A stretch of DNA of 64,000 nt from assembly GCF_013450295.1 (NCBI RefSeq), contig NZ_SKBR01000003.1, positions 620,001 to 684,000 on the forward strand. The letters run 5' to 3'. Made by a program: the position numbers and the translations under genes. This DNA comes from Streptomyces sp. AJS327. Its GTDB lineage: Bacteria > Actinomycetota > Actinomycetes > Streptomycetales > Streptomycetaceae. Under the pieces are notes generated by a model. The model was not told the DNA's origin. It made no database searches and was given only the letters and a program-made list of their open reading frames with translations. Shown piece after piece: positions 8,492-19,231 of the stretch (the stretch's first letter is position 1; every line of letters begins with the position of its first letter).

Positions 8492-10183
8492 GTGGTCGGG
8501 GAGCCGAAGCGGGACGGCGGCACGGCGGATCGTTCTGGGACGACCTCGCAGAACGGGGGCCCCGGCGGCGCTCCGGAGGACGCCAAGCCGCTGTCCGACG
8601 AGGCGCACAGCGCCTTCACGCCACCGCTCGGGGTGCCGCTGCCGCCGGTACCGGAGGAGGAGCACCCGACCTCCGAGTTCGCCGTCCCCGAGGGGCTGAC
8701 GCGACCGCTCCCGCACGAGCACGGCAGCGCGTTCACCCCGCCCGAGGGCATCCCCGTCCTGACGGCGCTGACCAGGCCGGGTGCTCCCTGGCAGGACCGG
8801 ATGCGCACCATGGTCCGGATGCCGCTGGCCGAGCGCCCGGCTCCGGAGCGGATCGTTCCGGAAGAGGGGGACGCCGCCAGTCCGGGGCCGGGCGTGCCCC
8901 GCGTCCTCGACCTCACGCTTCGTATCGGCGAGTTGCTGCTCGCCGGGGGTGAGGGCGCCGAGGACGTGGAGGCGGCGATGTTCGGGGTGGCCCACGCCTA
9001 CGGGCTGGACCGCTGCGAGCCCACCGTGACGTTCACCCTGATCTCCATCACCCACCAGCCCTCCCTCGTGGACGACCCGGTGACGCTCAGCCGCACGGTG
9101 CGACGGCGCGGCACCGACTACACCCGCCTCGCCGGGGTCTTCCGGCTCATCGCGGACATCACGCAGGGTGATGTCTCGCTGGAGGAGGCGTACCGCAGGC
9201 TGGCGGAGATGCGCCGTAACCGGCACCCGTACTCCAAGGGGGCGCTGACCGTCGCCAGCGGGGCGCTGTCCGGCGCGGCCTCGCTGCTCGTCGGCGGGGA
9301 CACCCTGGTGTTCGTGCTGGCGGCGCTGGGCGCGATGCTCGGCGACCGGCTCGCCTGGCTGGCCGCCGGACGCGGACTGCCGGAGTTCTACCAGTTCGTC
9401 TCCGCCGCGATGCCGCCCGCCGCGATGGGCGTGGCCTTCGTGCTGATCGCCCCGGCGACCGAGACCTCCAAGGCGATGGCCGCCGCCGTCATCACCGGCG
9501 GACTGTTCGCGCTGATCCCCGGGCGAGCGCTGGTCGCCGCCGTCCACGACGGGCTGACCGGCTTCTACATCACGGCGGCCGCGCGGCTGCTGGAGGTCAT
9601 CTACCTGATCGTCGGCATCGTCTGCGGTGTGCTGCTGGTGCTCTACGTCGGCTCCGAGCTGGAGGCGCAGCTGGTGCCGGACGTGGTCACCGGCCGGGAG
9701 CGCCCGGTGACGCAGCTGCTGGCCGCGATGCTGCTGGCGCTGGCCTTCTGCGTACTGCTCCAGCAGGAACGTCACACCGTGCTGCTGGCGACGCTGAACG
9801 GCGGGGTGGCGTGGCTGGTCTTCGGCACGCTGCACCACGCGGGCGGGCTGGACCCGGTCCCCTCGACGGTCGCCGCCGCCGGACTCGTCGGCCTCTTCGG
9901 CCAGTTGATGTCCCGTTACCAGTGGACGTCCTCGCTGCCGTACATCACGGCGGCGATCGGCCCCCTGCTGCCGGGCAGCGCCACGTACTTCGGGCTGCTC
10001 AACATCGCCCAGGGCAACATGGACAAGGGCATCGCGAAGCTGGCGACGGCCGTGGCCCTGGCGCTCGCCATCGCCATAGGCGTGAACCTGGGCGGCGAGT
10101 TGGCCCGCCTGTTCATCAAGACGCCCGGGGTGGAGACGCCGCTGCCGGGCCGCCGGGCCGCCAAGCGCACCCGCGGCTTCTGA
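8492..10183 (+). CDS. Threonine/serine exporter family protein (ThrE/DUF1212)
   Basis: A 563-residue membrane protein combining the ThrE (PF06738-like) cytoplasmic plus five-helix domain with the ThrE_2 domain, as in Corynebacterium ThrE. The first about 130 residues are a charged, proline-rich cytoplasmic tail. The conserved start of the ThrE domain is VLDLTLRIGELLLAGGEGAEDVE, followed by about ten hydrophobic segments in two groups. It probably exports small neutral amino acids; the substrate is inferred from family. I start at GTG 8492, which has GAGGAG about 10 nt upstream. GTG 8474 would add six residues. Confidence 0.85.
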   Translation: MVGEPKRDGGTADRSGTTSQNGGPGGAPEDAKPLSDEAHSAFTPPLGVPLPPVPEEEHPTSEFAVPEGLTRPLPHEHGSAFTPPEGIPVLTALTRPGAPWQDRMRTMVRMPLAERPAPERIVPEEGDAASPGPGVPRVLDLTLRIGELLLAGGEGAEDVEAAMFGVAHAYGLDRCEPTVTFTLISITHQPSLVDDPVTLSRTVRRRGTDYTRLAGVFRLIADITQGDVSLEEAYRRLAEMRRNRHPYSKGALTVASGALSGAASLLVGGDTLVFVLAALGAMLGDRLAWLAAGRGLPEFYQFVSAAMPPAAMGVAFVLIAPATETSKAMAAAVITGGLFALIPGRALVAAVHDGLTGFYITAAARLLEVIYLIVGIVCGVLLVLYVGSELEAQLVPDVVTGRERPVTQLLAAMLLALAFCVLLQQERHTVLLATLNGGVAWLVFGTLHHAGGLDPVPSTVAAAGLVGLFGQLMSRYQWTSSLPYITAAIGPLLPGSATYFGLLNIAQGNMDKGIAKLATAVALALAIAIGVNLGGELARLFIKTPGVETPLPGRRAAKRTRGF

Positions 10184-10261
10184 CCCGCCGCGTCCCCGGC
10201 ACCGTTCACCCGGGGGCCGCCCCCGAACCAAACGGGGCGTCCCCGGCCACGGACAGATGTG

Positions 10262-10317
10262 CGCCCCCGTCCGCACGGGCCGGGCACCGGGGTGCTGGCT
10301 CCGCACGGGCGGGGGCG
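10262..10317. terminator. Possible bidirectional terminator between convergent genes
   Basis: 12-nt arms (10262-10273 and 10306-10317) pair with one G-T position across a long loop between the convergent exporter and pyrophosphatase genes. The long loop makes this uncertain. Confidence 0.35.
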
Positions 10318-10329
10318 TACGCCCGCGGC

Positions 10330-10824
10330 TCAGTGACCGCCGCCGCTCGCTTCCAGCCGCTTGATGGAGGCCTCGACCTCGGCCTCGGCGTCCGCGCGGC
10401 CGACCCAGTCGGCGCCCTCGACGGACTTGCCGGGCTCCAGGTCCTTGTAGACCTCGAAGAAGTGCTGGATCTCCAGCCGGTCGAACTCGCTGACGTGGTG
10501 GATGTCCCGCAGGTGCTCCATGCGGGGGTCCGAGGCGGGCACGCACAGCAGCTTGTCGTCGCCGCCCGCCTCGTCCGTCATGCGGAACATGCCGATGGCG
10601 CGGCACTTGATCAGGCAGCCGGGGAAGGTCGGCTCCTCCAGCAGCACCAGCGCGTCGAGCGGGTCGCCGTCCTCGCCCAGCGTGCCATCGATGTAGCCGT
10701 AGTCGGCCGGGTACACGGTGGAGGTGAACAGGTGGCGGTCCAGCCGGATGCGGCCCGTCTCGTGGTCCACCTCGTACTTGTTCCGCGAGCCCTTCGGGAT
10801 CTCGATGGTGACGTCGAACTCCAA
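10330..10824 (-). CDS. ppa: Inorganic pyrophosphatase
   Basis: A 164-residue soluble family I pyrophosphatase that hydrolyses PPi and so drives biosynthesis. Hallmarks are FDVTIEIPKGSRNKYEVDH, YPADYGYIDGTLGEDGDPLD with the metal-binding Asp cluster, and the EFDRLEIQHFF region. Length is normal for the actinobacterial enzyme. I start at TTG 10824 because the family begins with (M/L)EFDVTIEIP and GGAGG lies 8 nt upstream. The open frame extends further upstream to an ATG at 10914, but that part is not conserved. Confidence 0.93.
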   Translation of the reverse strand: MEFDVTIEIPKGSRNKYEVDHETGRIRLDRHLFTSTVYPADYGYIDGTLGEDGDPLDALVLLEEPTFPGCLIKCRAIGMFRMTDEAGGDDKLLCVPASDPRMEHLRDIHHVSEFDRLEIQHFFEVYKDLEPGKSVEGADWVGRADAEAEVEASIKRLEASGGGH

Positions 10825-10970
10825 GGGAGGCTCCTCCGTTGCTCGTAGGTCGCTCAGCCGCTCGCGCGGACCGTCAGCTCTCGTGGCTCTGGGGGGTCCC
10901 CCAGAATTCTTCACTCTGGTGATTAAGTGTCCCTCATACGCGCAGGCGTTCGCGAAAGGGGCTGGTCGGG

Positions 10971-12605
10971 ATGCGGGACGCCGCTGCTGACATGCGGGAC
11001 GCCGCCATCCGCGCTTACCATGCGGCTCACGCGCACCGGCGGCGCCTGGTCCGCAGAGCCCGGCGGCACTGGCGGGCGCTGACTCCGGCGCAGCGCCAGA
11101 CGGCCCGGCTGACCACGTCGTCCGCCGGGGTGGGGCTGGTCGTCGCGATCACGGTGGTGACCGCCACCGGCCCCTGGGACTCAGGGCAGCGTACGGCCGA
11201 ACGCGCCTGGGCGACCCGGCAGGGAGACGGAAGTGGCGTGCTCCACACCGGAGATGCCGGAGACGGCACACGGGCCGGCGGCCCCGCCCCGCGCGCCCCG
11301 CTGGTCCTCCCCGAACTCGGCCCCGGATCGGAACGCACCGCTCCGCTGCGCGGCAAGGCGGACGGGGTCCCGCCGCCCACCGGCACCGCCCTGGCCGACG
11401 CGCTGGAGCCGCTGCTGAAGAAGGACGCCCTGGGCCCGCGGCGCGGCGCCTCCGTGGTGGACGGCACCACCGGACGGAAGCTCTTCTCCTCGGAGGACGA
11501 CCGCGCCGTCACCCCCGCCTCCACCGTCAAACTCGCCACCGGCGCGGCGGCGCTCAGCGCCCTCGGCCCCGGCCACCGGATCGAGACGACGGTGTGGGCC
11601 GGACCGAAACCGGACGAGGTGGTGCTCACCGGCGGCGGCGACCCGGTCCTCAGCTCCGCCGACCTGCGGAAGCTCGCCGGGGACACCGCCCGCGAACTGC
11701 GCGAGCGCGGCGTCCGGCGGATCTCGCTCGGCTACGACACCAGCCGGTACAGCGGCCCCGAGACCCACCCCATCGGCCCGAACGAGAACCTGGCACCGGT
11801 CACCCCGCTCATGGTCGACCAGGGACGGCTCGACGACCCGCCGGAGTCCGGCGGACCCGGCGACGGCGGCCCCGGCGCGGGCGGCGCCGGGGAGAGCGCC
11901 CCCCACGGCCCCGGCCCCCGCGGCTCCGACCCCGCCGGGGACGCCGCGACGGCCTTCGCGAAGGAGCTGACCGAGCGGGGGCTCGACGTCCGCGGCGAGC
12001 CCCGGTCCCGGTCGGCGGCGAAGGGGGCCACGAAGCTCGCCACCCACCGCTCCGTCCCCCTCGCCGACCTCGTGGAGCGGATGCTCACGCACAGCGACAA
12101 CGACATCGCCGAGGCGCTGGCCCGGCAGACCGCGCTGGCCGACGGCGAGCCCGCCTCGTTCGACGGGGCCGCAGACGCCGTCCGCGCCCGGCTGGCCCGG
12201 CTCGACCTGCCGCTCGACGGCGCCCGCTTCCCGGACGGCAGCGGACTCGACCGCGACGCCCGGGTCTCGGCGGCGCTGCTCACCTCGATCCTGGTGCGCG
12301 CCTCCGGGCCGGACCACCCGGAACTGCGGCCACTGCTGACCGGGCTGCCCGTCGCCGGCTTCTCCGGAACCCTCGACGACCGGTACGCCAGCGAGCGCGG
12401 ACGCGCCGGATCCGGCCTGGTCCGCGCGAAGACCGGCACCCTCAGCGGCGTCAGCACCCTGGCCGGAACGGTGGTGGATGCCGACGGCAGGCTGCTGGCC
12501 TTCGCGTTCATGGCGGAGGAGACGAAGGACCGGAACGACGCCCAGTCCGCCCTCGACCGGCTCGCCTCGGCCCTGGCCAACTGCGGCTGCCGCGACGGCG
12601 AGTGA
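10971..12605 (+). CDS. dacB: D-alanyl-D-alanine carboxypeptidase/endopeptidase (PBP4 family)
   Basis: A 544-residue peptidase S13 penicillin-binding protein that trims peptidoglycan stem peptides outside the membrane. It has a basic cytoplasmic N-terminus, one signal-anchor helix (about 48-66), then the three active-site motifs S184-TVK, S375-DN and K487-TG. A Gly/Pro-rich insertion occupies about 287-322. It is divergent from ppa. ATG 10971 has AAGGGG upstream. ATG 10992 is an alternative with a repeated MRDAA start. Confidence 0.9.
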   Translation: MRDAAADMRDAAIRAYHAAHAHRRRLVRRARRHWRALTPAQRQTARLTTSSAGVGLVVAITVVTATGPWDSGQRTAERAWATRQGDGSGVLHTGDAGDGTRAGGPAPRAPLVLPELGPGSERTAPLRGKADGVPPPTGTALADALEPLLKKDALGPRRGASVVDGTTGRKLFSSEDDRAVTPASTVKLATGAAALSALGPGHRIETTVWAGPKPDEVVLTGGGDPVLSSADLRKLAGDTARELRERGVRRISLGYDTSRYSGPETHPIGPNENLAPVTPLMVDQGRLDDPPESGGPGDGGPGAGGAGESAPHGPGPRGSDPAGDAATAFAKELTERGLDVRGEPRSRSAAKGATKLATHRSVPLADLVERMLTHSDNDIAEALARQTALADGEPASFDGAADAVRARLARLDLPLDGARFPDGSGLDRDARVSAALLTSILVRASGPDHPELRPLLTGLPVAGFSGTLDDRYASERGRAGSGLVRAKTGTLSGVSTLAGTVVDADGRLLAFAFMAEETKDRNDAQSALDRLASALANCGCRDGE

Positions 12606-12749
12606 CCGCCGGCGGATCCCTCGCCCGCCCGGCGCCGCTCCCGCGGGGCGACCGTCGCGGCGGGCGTCCGCCCTCCGGCTCCGGGGCCGGCCGGGGACGC
12701 CCCGCACCTCCCCGGGCCCCGGCCGCTCCCGCCCGGCGCGCGTGCCACG

Positions 12750-12755
12750 TACCGT
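12750..12755 (+). promoter_or_regulatory. -10 box of a probable leaderless transcript
   Basis: TACCGT ends 6 nt before ATG 12762 and there is no Shine-Dalgarno sequence, so transcription should begin at or next to the start codon. Confidence 0.55.
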
Positions 12756-12761
12756 GAAGCC

Positions 12762-13895
12762 ATGACGAGCCTCGGTGGTGTGGAGATGGTCGACTGGAAC
12801 CTCGCGGTGGCGACCGCGACCCGGCTGGTGCGGCCGGGCCCCAACGTGAGCAGGGACGAGGCGCGCGCCACCGTCGCCGAGCTGCGGCGGCACGCCAAGT
12901 CATCCGAGGAGCACGTCCGCGACTTCACCCGGATGGGGCCCGCGGAGGCGGTGGACTCGGACACCCCCGTGCTGATCGTCGACCGCCCCGGCTGGGTGCG
13001 CGCCAACGTCGCGGGCTTCCGCGAACTGCTCACCCCGCTGCTGGAGAGGATGGAGGAGCGGCGGTCGAACCTGCCGGGCGGCGCGGTGCTCGGCGCCGTC
13101 GGCGGCAAGGTGACCGGCGTCGAGGTGGGGATGCTGCTGTCCTTCATGGCCTCCCGCGTCCTCGGCCAGTTCGAGACCTTCGCGCCCGCCACCCGGGAGC
13201 TGCCGGCCGGTACGGACGGCGGTGGCCGTCTGCTGCTCGTCGCGCCGAACATCGTGCACGTCGAGCGGGAGCTGGAGGTCGACCCGCGCGACTTCCGGCT
13301 CTGGGTCTGCCTGCACGAGGAGACCCACCGCACCCAGTTCGCCGGGGTGCCCTGGCTCCGCGACCACCTCAAGGGCGAGATCCAGACCTTCCTCGGCGAG
13401 ACCGAGATGGACCCGTCGACCTTCCTGGAGCGGCTGCGCGAGGCTGTGCAGTCGCTGACCGGCTCCCGCGAGGGCGCCCCGGCGGAGGAGTCCGCCGACC
13501 GGGGCAGCCTCGTCGAGCTGGTGCAGACTCCGGCGCAGCGCGAGATCCTGGGACGGCTGACGGCGGTGATGTCCCTCCTGGAGGGGCACGCCGACTACGT
13601 GATGGACGGGGTGGGCCCGCAGGTCGTGCCGTCCGTCGCGGAGATCAGGGAGAAGTTCCAGAAGCGCCGCGCCTCGGGTGCCGGGCGGCTGGACCAGGTA
13701 CTGCGCCGGGTGCTCGGGCTGGACGCGAAACTGCGGCAGTACCGGGAGGGCGAGCGGTTCGTGCGCGCGGTGGTGGACGAGGTGGGTATGGATGGCTTCA
13801 ACCGCGTGTGGACGTCCCCCAACACGCTGCCCACGAAGGCGGAGATCGCCAAACCGGCGGACTGGGTCGCGAGGGTGCACCGAAAGCCGGAGTGA
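12762..13895 (+). CDS. Zinc-dependent metalloprotease (DUF2342 family)
   Basis: A 377-residue protein of the actinobacterial DUF2342 family, often annotated as coenzyme F420 biosynthesis-associated. The H185-EETH-189 zincin motif lies in CLHEETHRTQF, with a second conserved patch GHADYVMDGVGP (about 273-284). No signal peptide is seen, so it is probably cytoplasmic. The physiological substrate is unknown. The start is leaderless-type (TACCGT then 6 nt). It is found next to tilS-hpt-ftsH in Streptomyces, as here. Confidence 0.87.
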   Translation: MTSLGGVEMVDWNLAVATATRLVRPGPNVSRDEARATVAELRRHAKSSEEHVRDFTRMGPAEAVDSDTPVLIVDRPGWVRANVAGFRELLTPLLERMEERRSNLPGGAVLGAVGGKVTGVEVGMLLSFMASRVLGQFETFAPATRELPAGTDGGGRLLLVAPNIVHVERELEVDPRDFRLWVCLHEETHRTQFAGVPWLRDHLKGEIQTFLGETEMDPSTFLERLREAVQSLTGSREGAPAEESADRGSLVELVQTPAQREILGRLTAVMSLLEGHADYVMDGVGPQVVPSVAEIREKFQKRRASGAGRLDQVLRRVLGLDAKLRQYREGERFVRAVVDEVGMDGFNRVWTSPNTLPTKAEIAKPADWVARVHRKPE

Positions 13896-13998
13896 TGGCT
13901 ACCGGGAGCCTGGACTGTCACCCGTCCGAGGGACCGTGAGCGCCACGTATGCGTGCGATGCTCGGGAAACGCGCACCTAGTCTGTCACCATCGACACA

Positions 13999-14115
13999 CT
14001 CAGAGTGATCGCCGTCCGATGGGCACCGCGATGCCGCACCGCGCACGACCCCAGTGATCATCTCCACTGGTCGGCCGGTGATCAGTCTCAGAGTGATCGA
14101 GTGCAACGAGTGATC
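13999..14115 (+). repeat. Five (A/G)GTGATC repeats upstream of tilS
   Basis: Copies lie at 14004-14010, 14053-14059, 14077-14083, 14092-14098 and 14109-14115. A 13-bp sequence, CTCAGAGTGATCG, is repeated exactly at 13999-14011 and 14087-14099. Three copies contain the palindrome TGATCA. A TAGTCT -10-like box lies at 13978-13983. This looks like a multi-site operator or the 5' UTR of tilS. Confidence 0.5.
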
Positions 14116-14161
14116 AGTTTCTCCGGTCTCTCAGATCCCTCCCAGAGGAAGTGAATCGGAC

Positions 14162-15538
14162 ATGGGTCCCCACCCCGCGGTCGCCGCGATACGCCTGGCG
14201 GTCCGCCGCGTACTCCACGACGTGCTGACCGAACACGTCACCCCCCTTCCCCCCGGCCTCCCCTCCCACTCCTCCGGCGCTCCCACGGACGGGGTGCTCC
14301 CCCCGGCCGAGTCCTCCGTCCCCCTCGCTTCCCGACCGGCAACTCCCGGATCCCCCGGCTCCGTTGGTCCCGTCGGTCCCGTCGGTCCCGCTCCGGCTGA
14401 CTCCCCCCGCGCTTCCGCCGACTCCGGCCGTCCCCCCGCCTCCGCCGTCCCCGCGGGGCCCGGGGCCGCCCGATCCGCCGCGCGGCCCACCCCCACCGAC
14501 TCCCCGCCGCTCGTGCTCGTCGCCTGCTCGGGCGGCGCCGACTCGGTCGCCCTCGCCTCCGCCCTCGCCTTCGAGGCACCCCGCCTCGGCCTGCGCGCCG
14601 GGGGCGTCACCGTCGACCACGGGCTCCAGCCCGGCTCGGCCGAGCGGGCCGCCGAGGTGGTCGACCGGATGCACGCCCTCCGGTTGGAGCCCGTGGTGTC
14701 CGTCGCCGTCTCCGTCCCCCGCACCACCTCCGGTCCGGAGGCCGCCGCCCGCGAGGCGCGGTACGCGGCGCTCGACGAGGCGGCCGAACGGCTCGGCGCC
14801 GCCGCCGTGCTCCTCGGCCACACCCGGGACGACCAGGCGGAGACGGTCCTCCTCGGCCTGGCGCGCGGCTCCGGCACCCGCTCGCTCTCCGGGATGGCCG
14901 CCGTCACCGGGCCCGGCGGCCGGTACCGCCGCCCGTTCCTGGCGATAGACCGGCAGAGCACCCGCCGCGCCTGCATGGTCCAGTCGCTGCCCGTCTGGGA
15001 CGACCCGCACAACACCGACCCCGCCTACACCCGCTCCCGGGTGCGGCACGAGGCGCTGCCCGCCCTGGAGAAGGCGCTCGGCAAGGGCGTGGTGGACGCC
15101 CTCGCCCGGACGGCCCAGCTCTCCCGGGACGACGCGGACGCCCTGGACCGCTGGGCGGACGAGGCCGAGCGCACCGTCCGGCTGGGCGCCTCCCCTGTCC
15201 GCCCGGCCCGGACCGCCCCCCGGCGGGACGCCGTCTCCGCCGAGCGCGAACAGGAGACGGCCGAGCGCGGGGCTGAGCACCGCGGGGACGAGCGCGGCGG
15301 CTGCGAGCTGGACGTGGCCCGGCTGTACGCGCTGCCGCCCGCGGTGCGCCGCCGGGTGCTGCGCCGGGCCGCCATCGGGGCCGGTTCCCCGGCCGGTTCG
15401 CTGTTCGCCCGGCACGTCGAGGAGATCGACCGGCTGATCACCGCCTGGCGGGGGCAGCGGGCGATCAGCCTGCCCGGGCGTGTGGAGGCGCGGAGGCAGG
15501 GTGGCAGACTGGTCATCCGGCAGGGCTCACAGAGCTGA
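14162..15538 (+). CDS. tilS: tRNA(Ile)-lysidine synthase
   Basis: A 458-residue N-type ATP pyrophosphatase that converts C34 of the CAU-anticodon tRNA-Ile to lysidine, making it read AUA. The P-loop is S123-GGADS in VLVACSGGADSVALA, followed by GVTVDHGLQPGS and GHTRDDQAET. It is longer than usual: a Pro/Ser/Gly-rich insertion of about 88 residues (28-116) separates the first helix from the P-loop, and a second charged insertion lies near 340-375. ATG 14162 has AGAGGAA upstream. It is followed by hpt after 23 bp and is probably co-transcribed. Confidence 0.92.
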   Translation: MGPHPAVAAIRLAVRRVLHDVLTEHVTPLPPGLPSHSSGAPTDGVLPPAESSVPLASRPATPGSPGSVGPVGPVGPAPADSPRASADSGRPPASAVPAGPGAARSAARPTPTDSPPLVLVACSGGADSVALASALAFEAPRLGLRAGGVTVDHGLQPGSAERAAEVVDRMHALRLEPVVSVAVSVPRTTSGPEAAAREARYAALDEAAERLGAAAVLLGHTRDDQAETVLLGLARGSGTRSLSGMAAVTGPGGRYRRPFLAIDRQSTRRACMVQSLPVWDDPHNTDPAYTRSRVRHEALPALEKALGKGVVDALARTAQLSRDDADALDRWADEAERTVRLGASPVRPARTAPRRDAVSAEREQETAERGAEHRGDERGGCELDVARLYALPPAVRRRVLRRAAIGAGSPAGSLFARHVEEIDRLITAWRGQRAISLPGRVEARRQGGRLVIRQGSQS

Positions 15539-15561
15539 GACTCCGAGCGAGAGCGGCACGG

Positions 15562-16116
15562 GTGGACGAGAAGGACATGGGGGCCGACCTCAAGTCGGTA
15601 CTCATCAGCGAAGAAGAGATCAGGGCGAAGCTCACCGAGCTGGCGGCCGAGATCGACGCGGAGTACGCGGGCCGGGACGTGTTGCTCGTCGGGGTGCTCA
15701 AGGGCGCCGTCATGGTCATGGCCGACCTCGCCAGGGCCCTGTCGACGCCCGTCACCATGGACTGGATGGCGGTGTCCTCCTACGGCGCGGGCACCCAGTC
15801 CTCCGGAGTGGTGCGCATCCTCAAGGACCTGGACACCGACATCAAGGGCCGGGACGTCCTGATCGTCGAGGACATCATCGACTCCGGGCTGACGCTCTCC
15901 TGGCTGCTGTCCAACCTGGGCTCCCGGGAGCCCGCCTCGCTGAACGTCTGCACCCTGCTGCGCAAGCCGGAGGCGGCCAAGGTCGCCATCGACGTGAAGT
16001 GGGTGGGCTTCGACATCCCCAGCGAGTTCGTGGTGGGGTACGGGCTGGATTACGCGGAGAAGTACCGCGATCTCCCGTTCGTCGGGACGCTCGCCCCGCA
16101 TGTGTACGGCGGCTGA
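15562..16116 (+). CDS. hpt: Hypoxanthine phosphoribosyltransferase
   Basis: A 184-residue purine-salvage enzyme converting hypoxanthine or guanine plus PRPP to IMP or GMP. It has the PRPP loop VLIVEDIIDSGLTLS, the conserved LVGVLKGAVMVMADL and the C-terminal VVGYGLDYAEKYRDLP. GTG 15562 gives the full frame; ATG 15577 (GAGAAGG upstream) is an equally plausible start. It lies between tilS and ftsH, a conserved order in many Gram-positive bacteria. Confidence 0.93.
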   Translation: MDEKDMGADLKSVLISEEEIRAKLTELAAEIDAEYAGRDVLLVGVLKGAVMVMADLARALSTPVTMDWMAVSSYGAGTQSSGVVRILKDLDTDIKGRDVLIVEDIIDSGLTLSWLLSNLGSREPASLNVCTLLRKPEAAKVAIDVKWVGFDIPSEFVVGYGLDYAEKYRDLPFVGTLAPHVYGG

Positions 16117-16334
16117 CCAGCCGTTCGGCGGCACCCGCCGGAACGGGCGGCGCCGTCGGGCGGCGCCGGGGCGTGGGCGTGGGAACTCGTGGGTTCCGCT
16201 CCCCGTTGGACAGGGGAGCGCGGTGCGGTTGACCGTGCTCGGCGGCGCCGGGTGACAATGCTGGGGTACCGTCCGAAGGTCAGTCTTTTCAACTCACTGT
16301 GGCAGGAGGGACGGGGCGCACGCGCTCCGTATGG

Positions 16335-18365
<2,031 letters not shown>

Positions 18366-18455
18366 GCGGCGGCGCGGCTCCGCCCGCGCCGTGTCGGGCC
18401 ACCGGGCCACCGCGCCGTGACAGGGATCACGGCCCCGGCTCCTGGCTGGAATGTC

Positions 18456-18493
18456 CACCACGCCCCTCGGGTTCTAGCCTGAGGGGCGTGGTG
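18456..18493 (+). promoter_or_regulatory. 13-bp inverted repeat around the folE -10 box
   Basis: Arms 18456-18468 and 18481-18493 are perfectly complementary. The 12-nt loop ends in TAGCCT (18475-18480), a good -10 for folE, whose start codon is at 18538. It could be an operator, or the terminator of ftsH, whose stop is 90 bp upstream, or both. Confidence 0.5.
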
Positions 18494-18537
18494 TGTATGG
18501 CCGCACTGACCGGCGTGTTCGAGGAACGGGGCAGCAG

Positions 18538-19143
18538 ATGACCGACCCGGTGACGGTGGAGGAGAGCCGGGCGACCGGCGAGTTCGACGAGAAGCGCGCG
18601 GAGAACGCCGTCCGGGAGCTGCTGATCGCGGTGGGTGAGGACCCGGACCGCGAGGGGCTGCTGGAGACCCCGGCGCGGGTGGCGCGGGCCTACCGGGAGC
18701 TGTTCGCGGGGCTCCGGCAGCGCCCCGAGGACGTGCTGACGACGACCTTCGACCTCGGCCACGACGAGCTGGTGCTGGTCAAGGACATCGAGGTGGTCTC
18801 GAACTGCGAGCACCACCTGCTGCCGTTCCACGGCGTCGCGCACGTGGGCTACATCCCGGCCACCACCGGCAAGATCACCGGGCTGTCGAAGCTGGCCCGG
18901 CTGGTCGAGGTGTTCGCCCGCCGTCCGCAGGTGCAGGAGCGACTGACGACGCAGATCGCGGACTCCCTGATGCGGATCCTGGAGCCCCGCGGCGTGATCG
19001 TCGTCATCGAGTGTGAGCACATGTGCATGTCGGTGCGGGGGGTGCGCAAGCCCGGGGCCAAGACCACCACCTCGGCGGTGCGGGGCCAGCTGCGGGACGC
19101 CACCACCCGGGCCGAGGCGATGAGCCTGATACTCGCCCGCTGA
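18538..19143 (+). CDS. folE: GTP cyclohydrolase I
   Basis: A 201-residue enzyme catalysing the first step of tetrahydrofolate synthesis, GTP to 7,8-dihydroneopterin triphosphate. The zinc ligands and active site are seen in SNCEHHLLPFHG and CEHMCMSVRGVRKPG, with the typical GLLETPARVARAY near the N-terminus. ATG 18538 has GAGGAA upstream, and the family length supports it over ATG 18493. It lies between ftsH and the folP-folB-folK genes, but nuoD on the other strand interrupts the run. Confidence 0.95.
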   Translation: MTDPVTVEESRATGEFDEKRAENAVRELLIAVGEDPDREGLLETPARVARAYRELFAGLRQRPEDVLTTTFDLGHDELVLVKDIEVVSNCEHHLLPFHGVAHVGYIPATTGKITGLSKLARLVEVFARRPQVQERLTTQIADSLMRILEPRGVIVVIECEHMCMSVRGVRKPGAKTTTSAVRGQLRDATTRAEAMSLILAR

Positions 19144-19231
19144 CGCGCCGCGCCGAACGGGGCGGTGGGGAGCCACCCGGGCTTCCCCGCTCCGCGCCCG
19201 GCTCAGCTGGTGGGCGGCGCTCCCGGACGGC

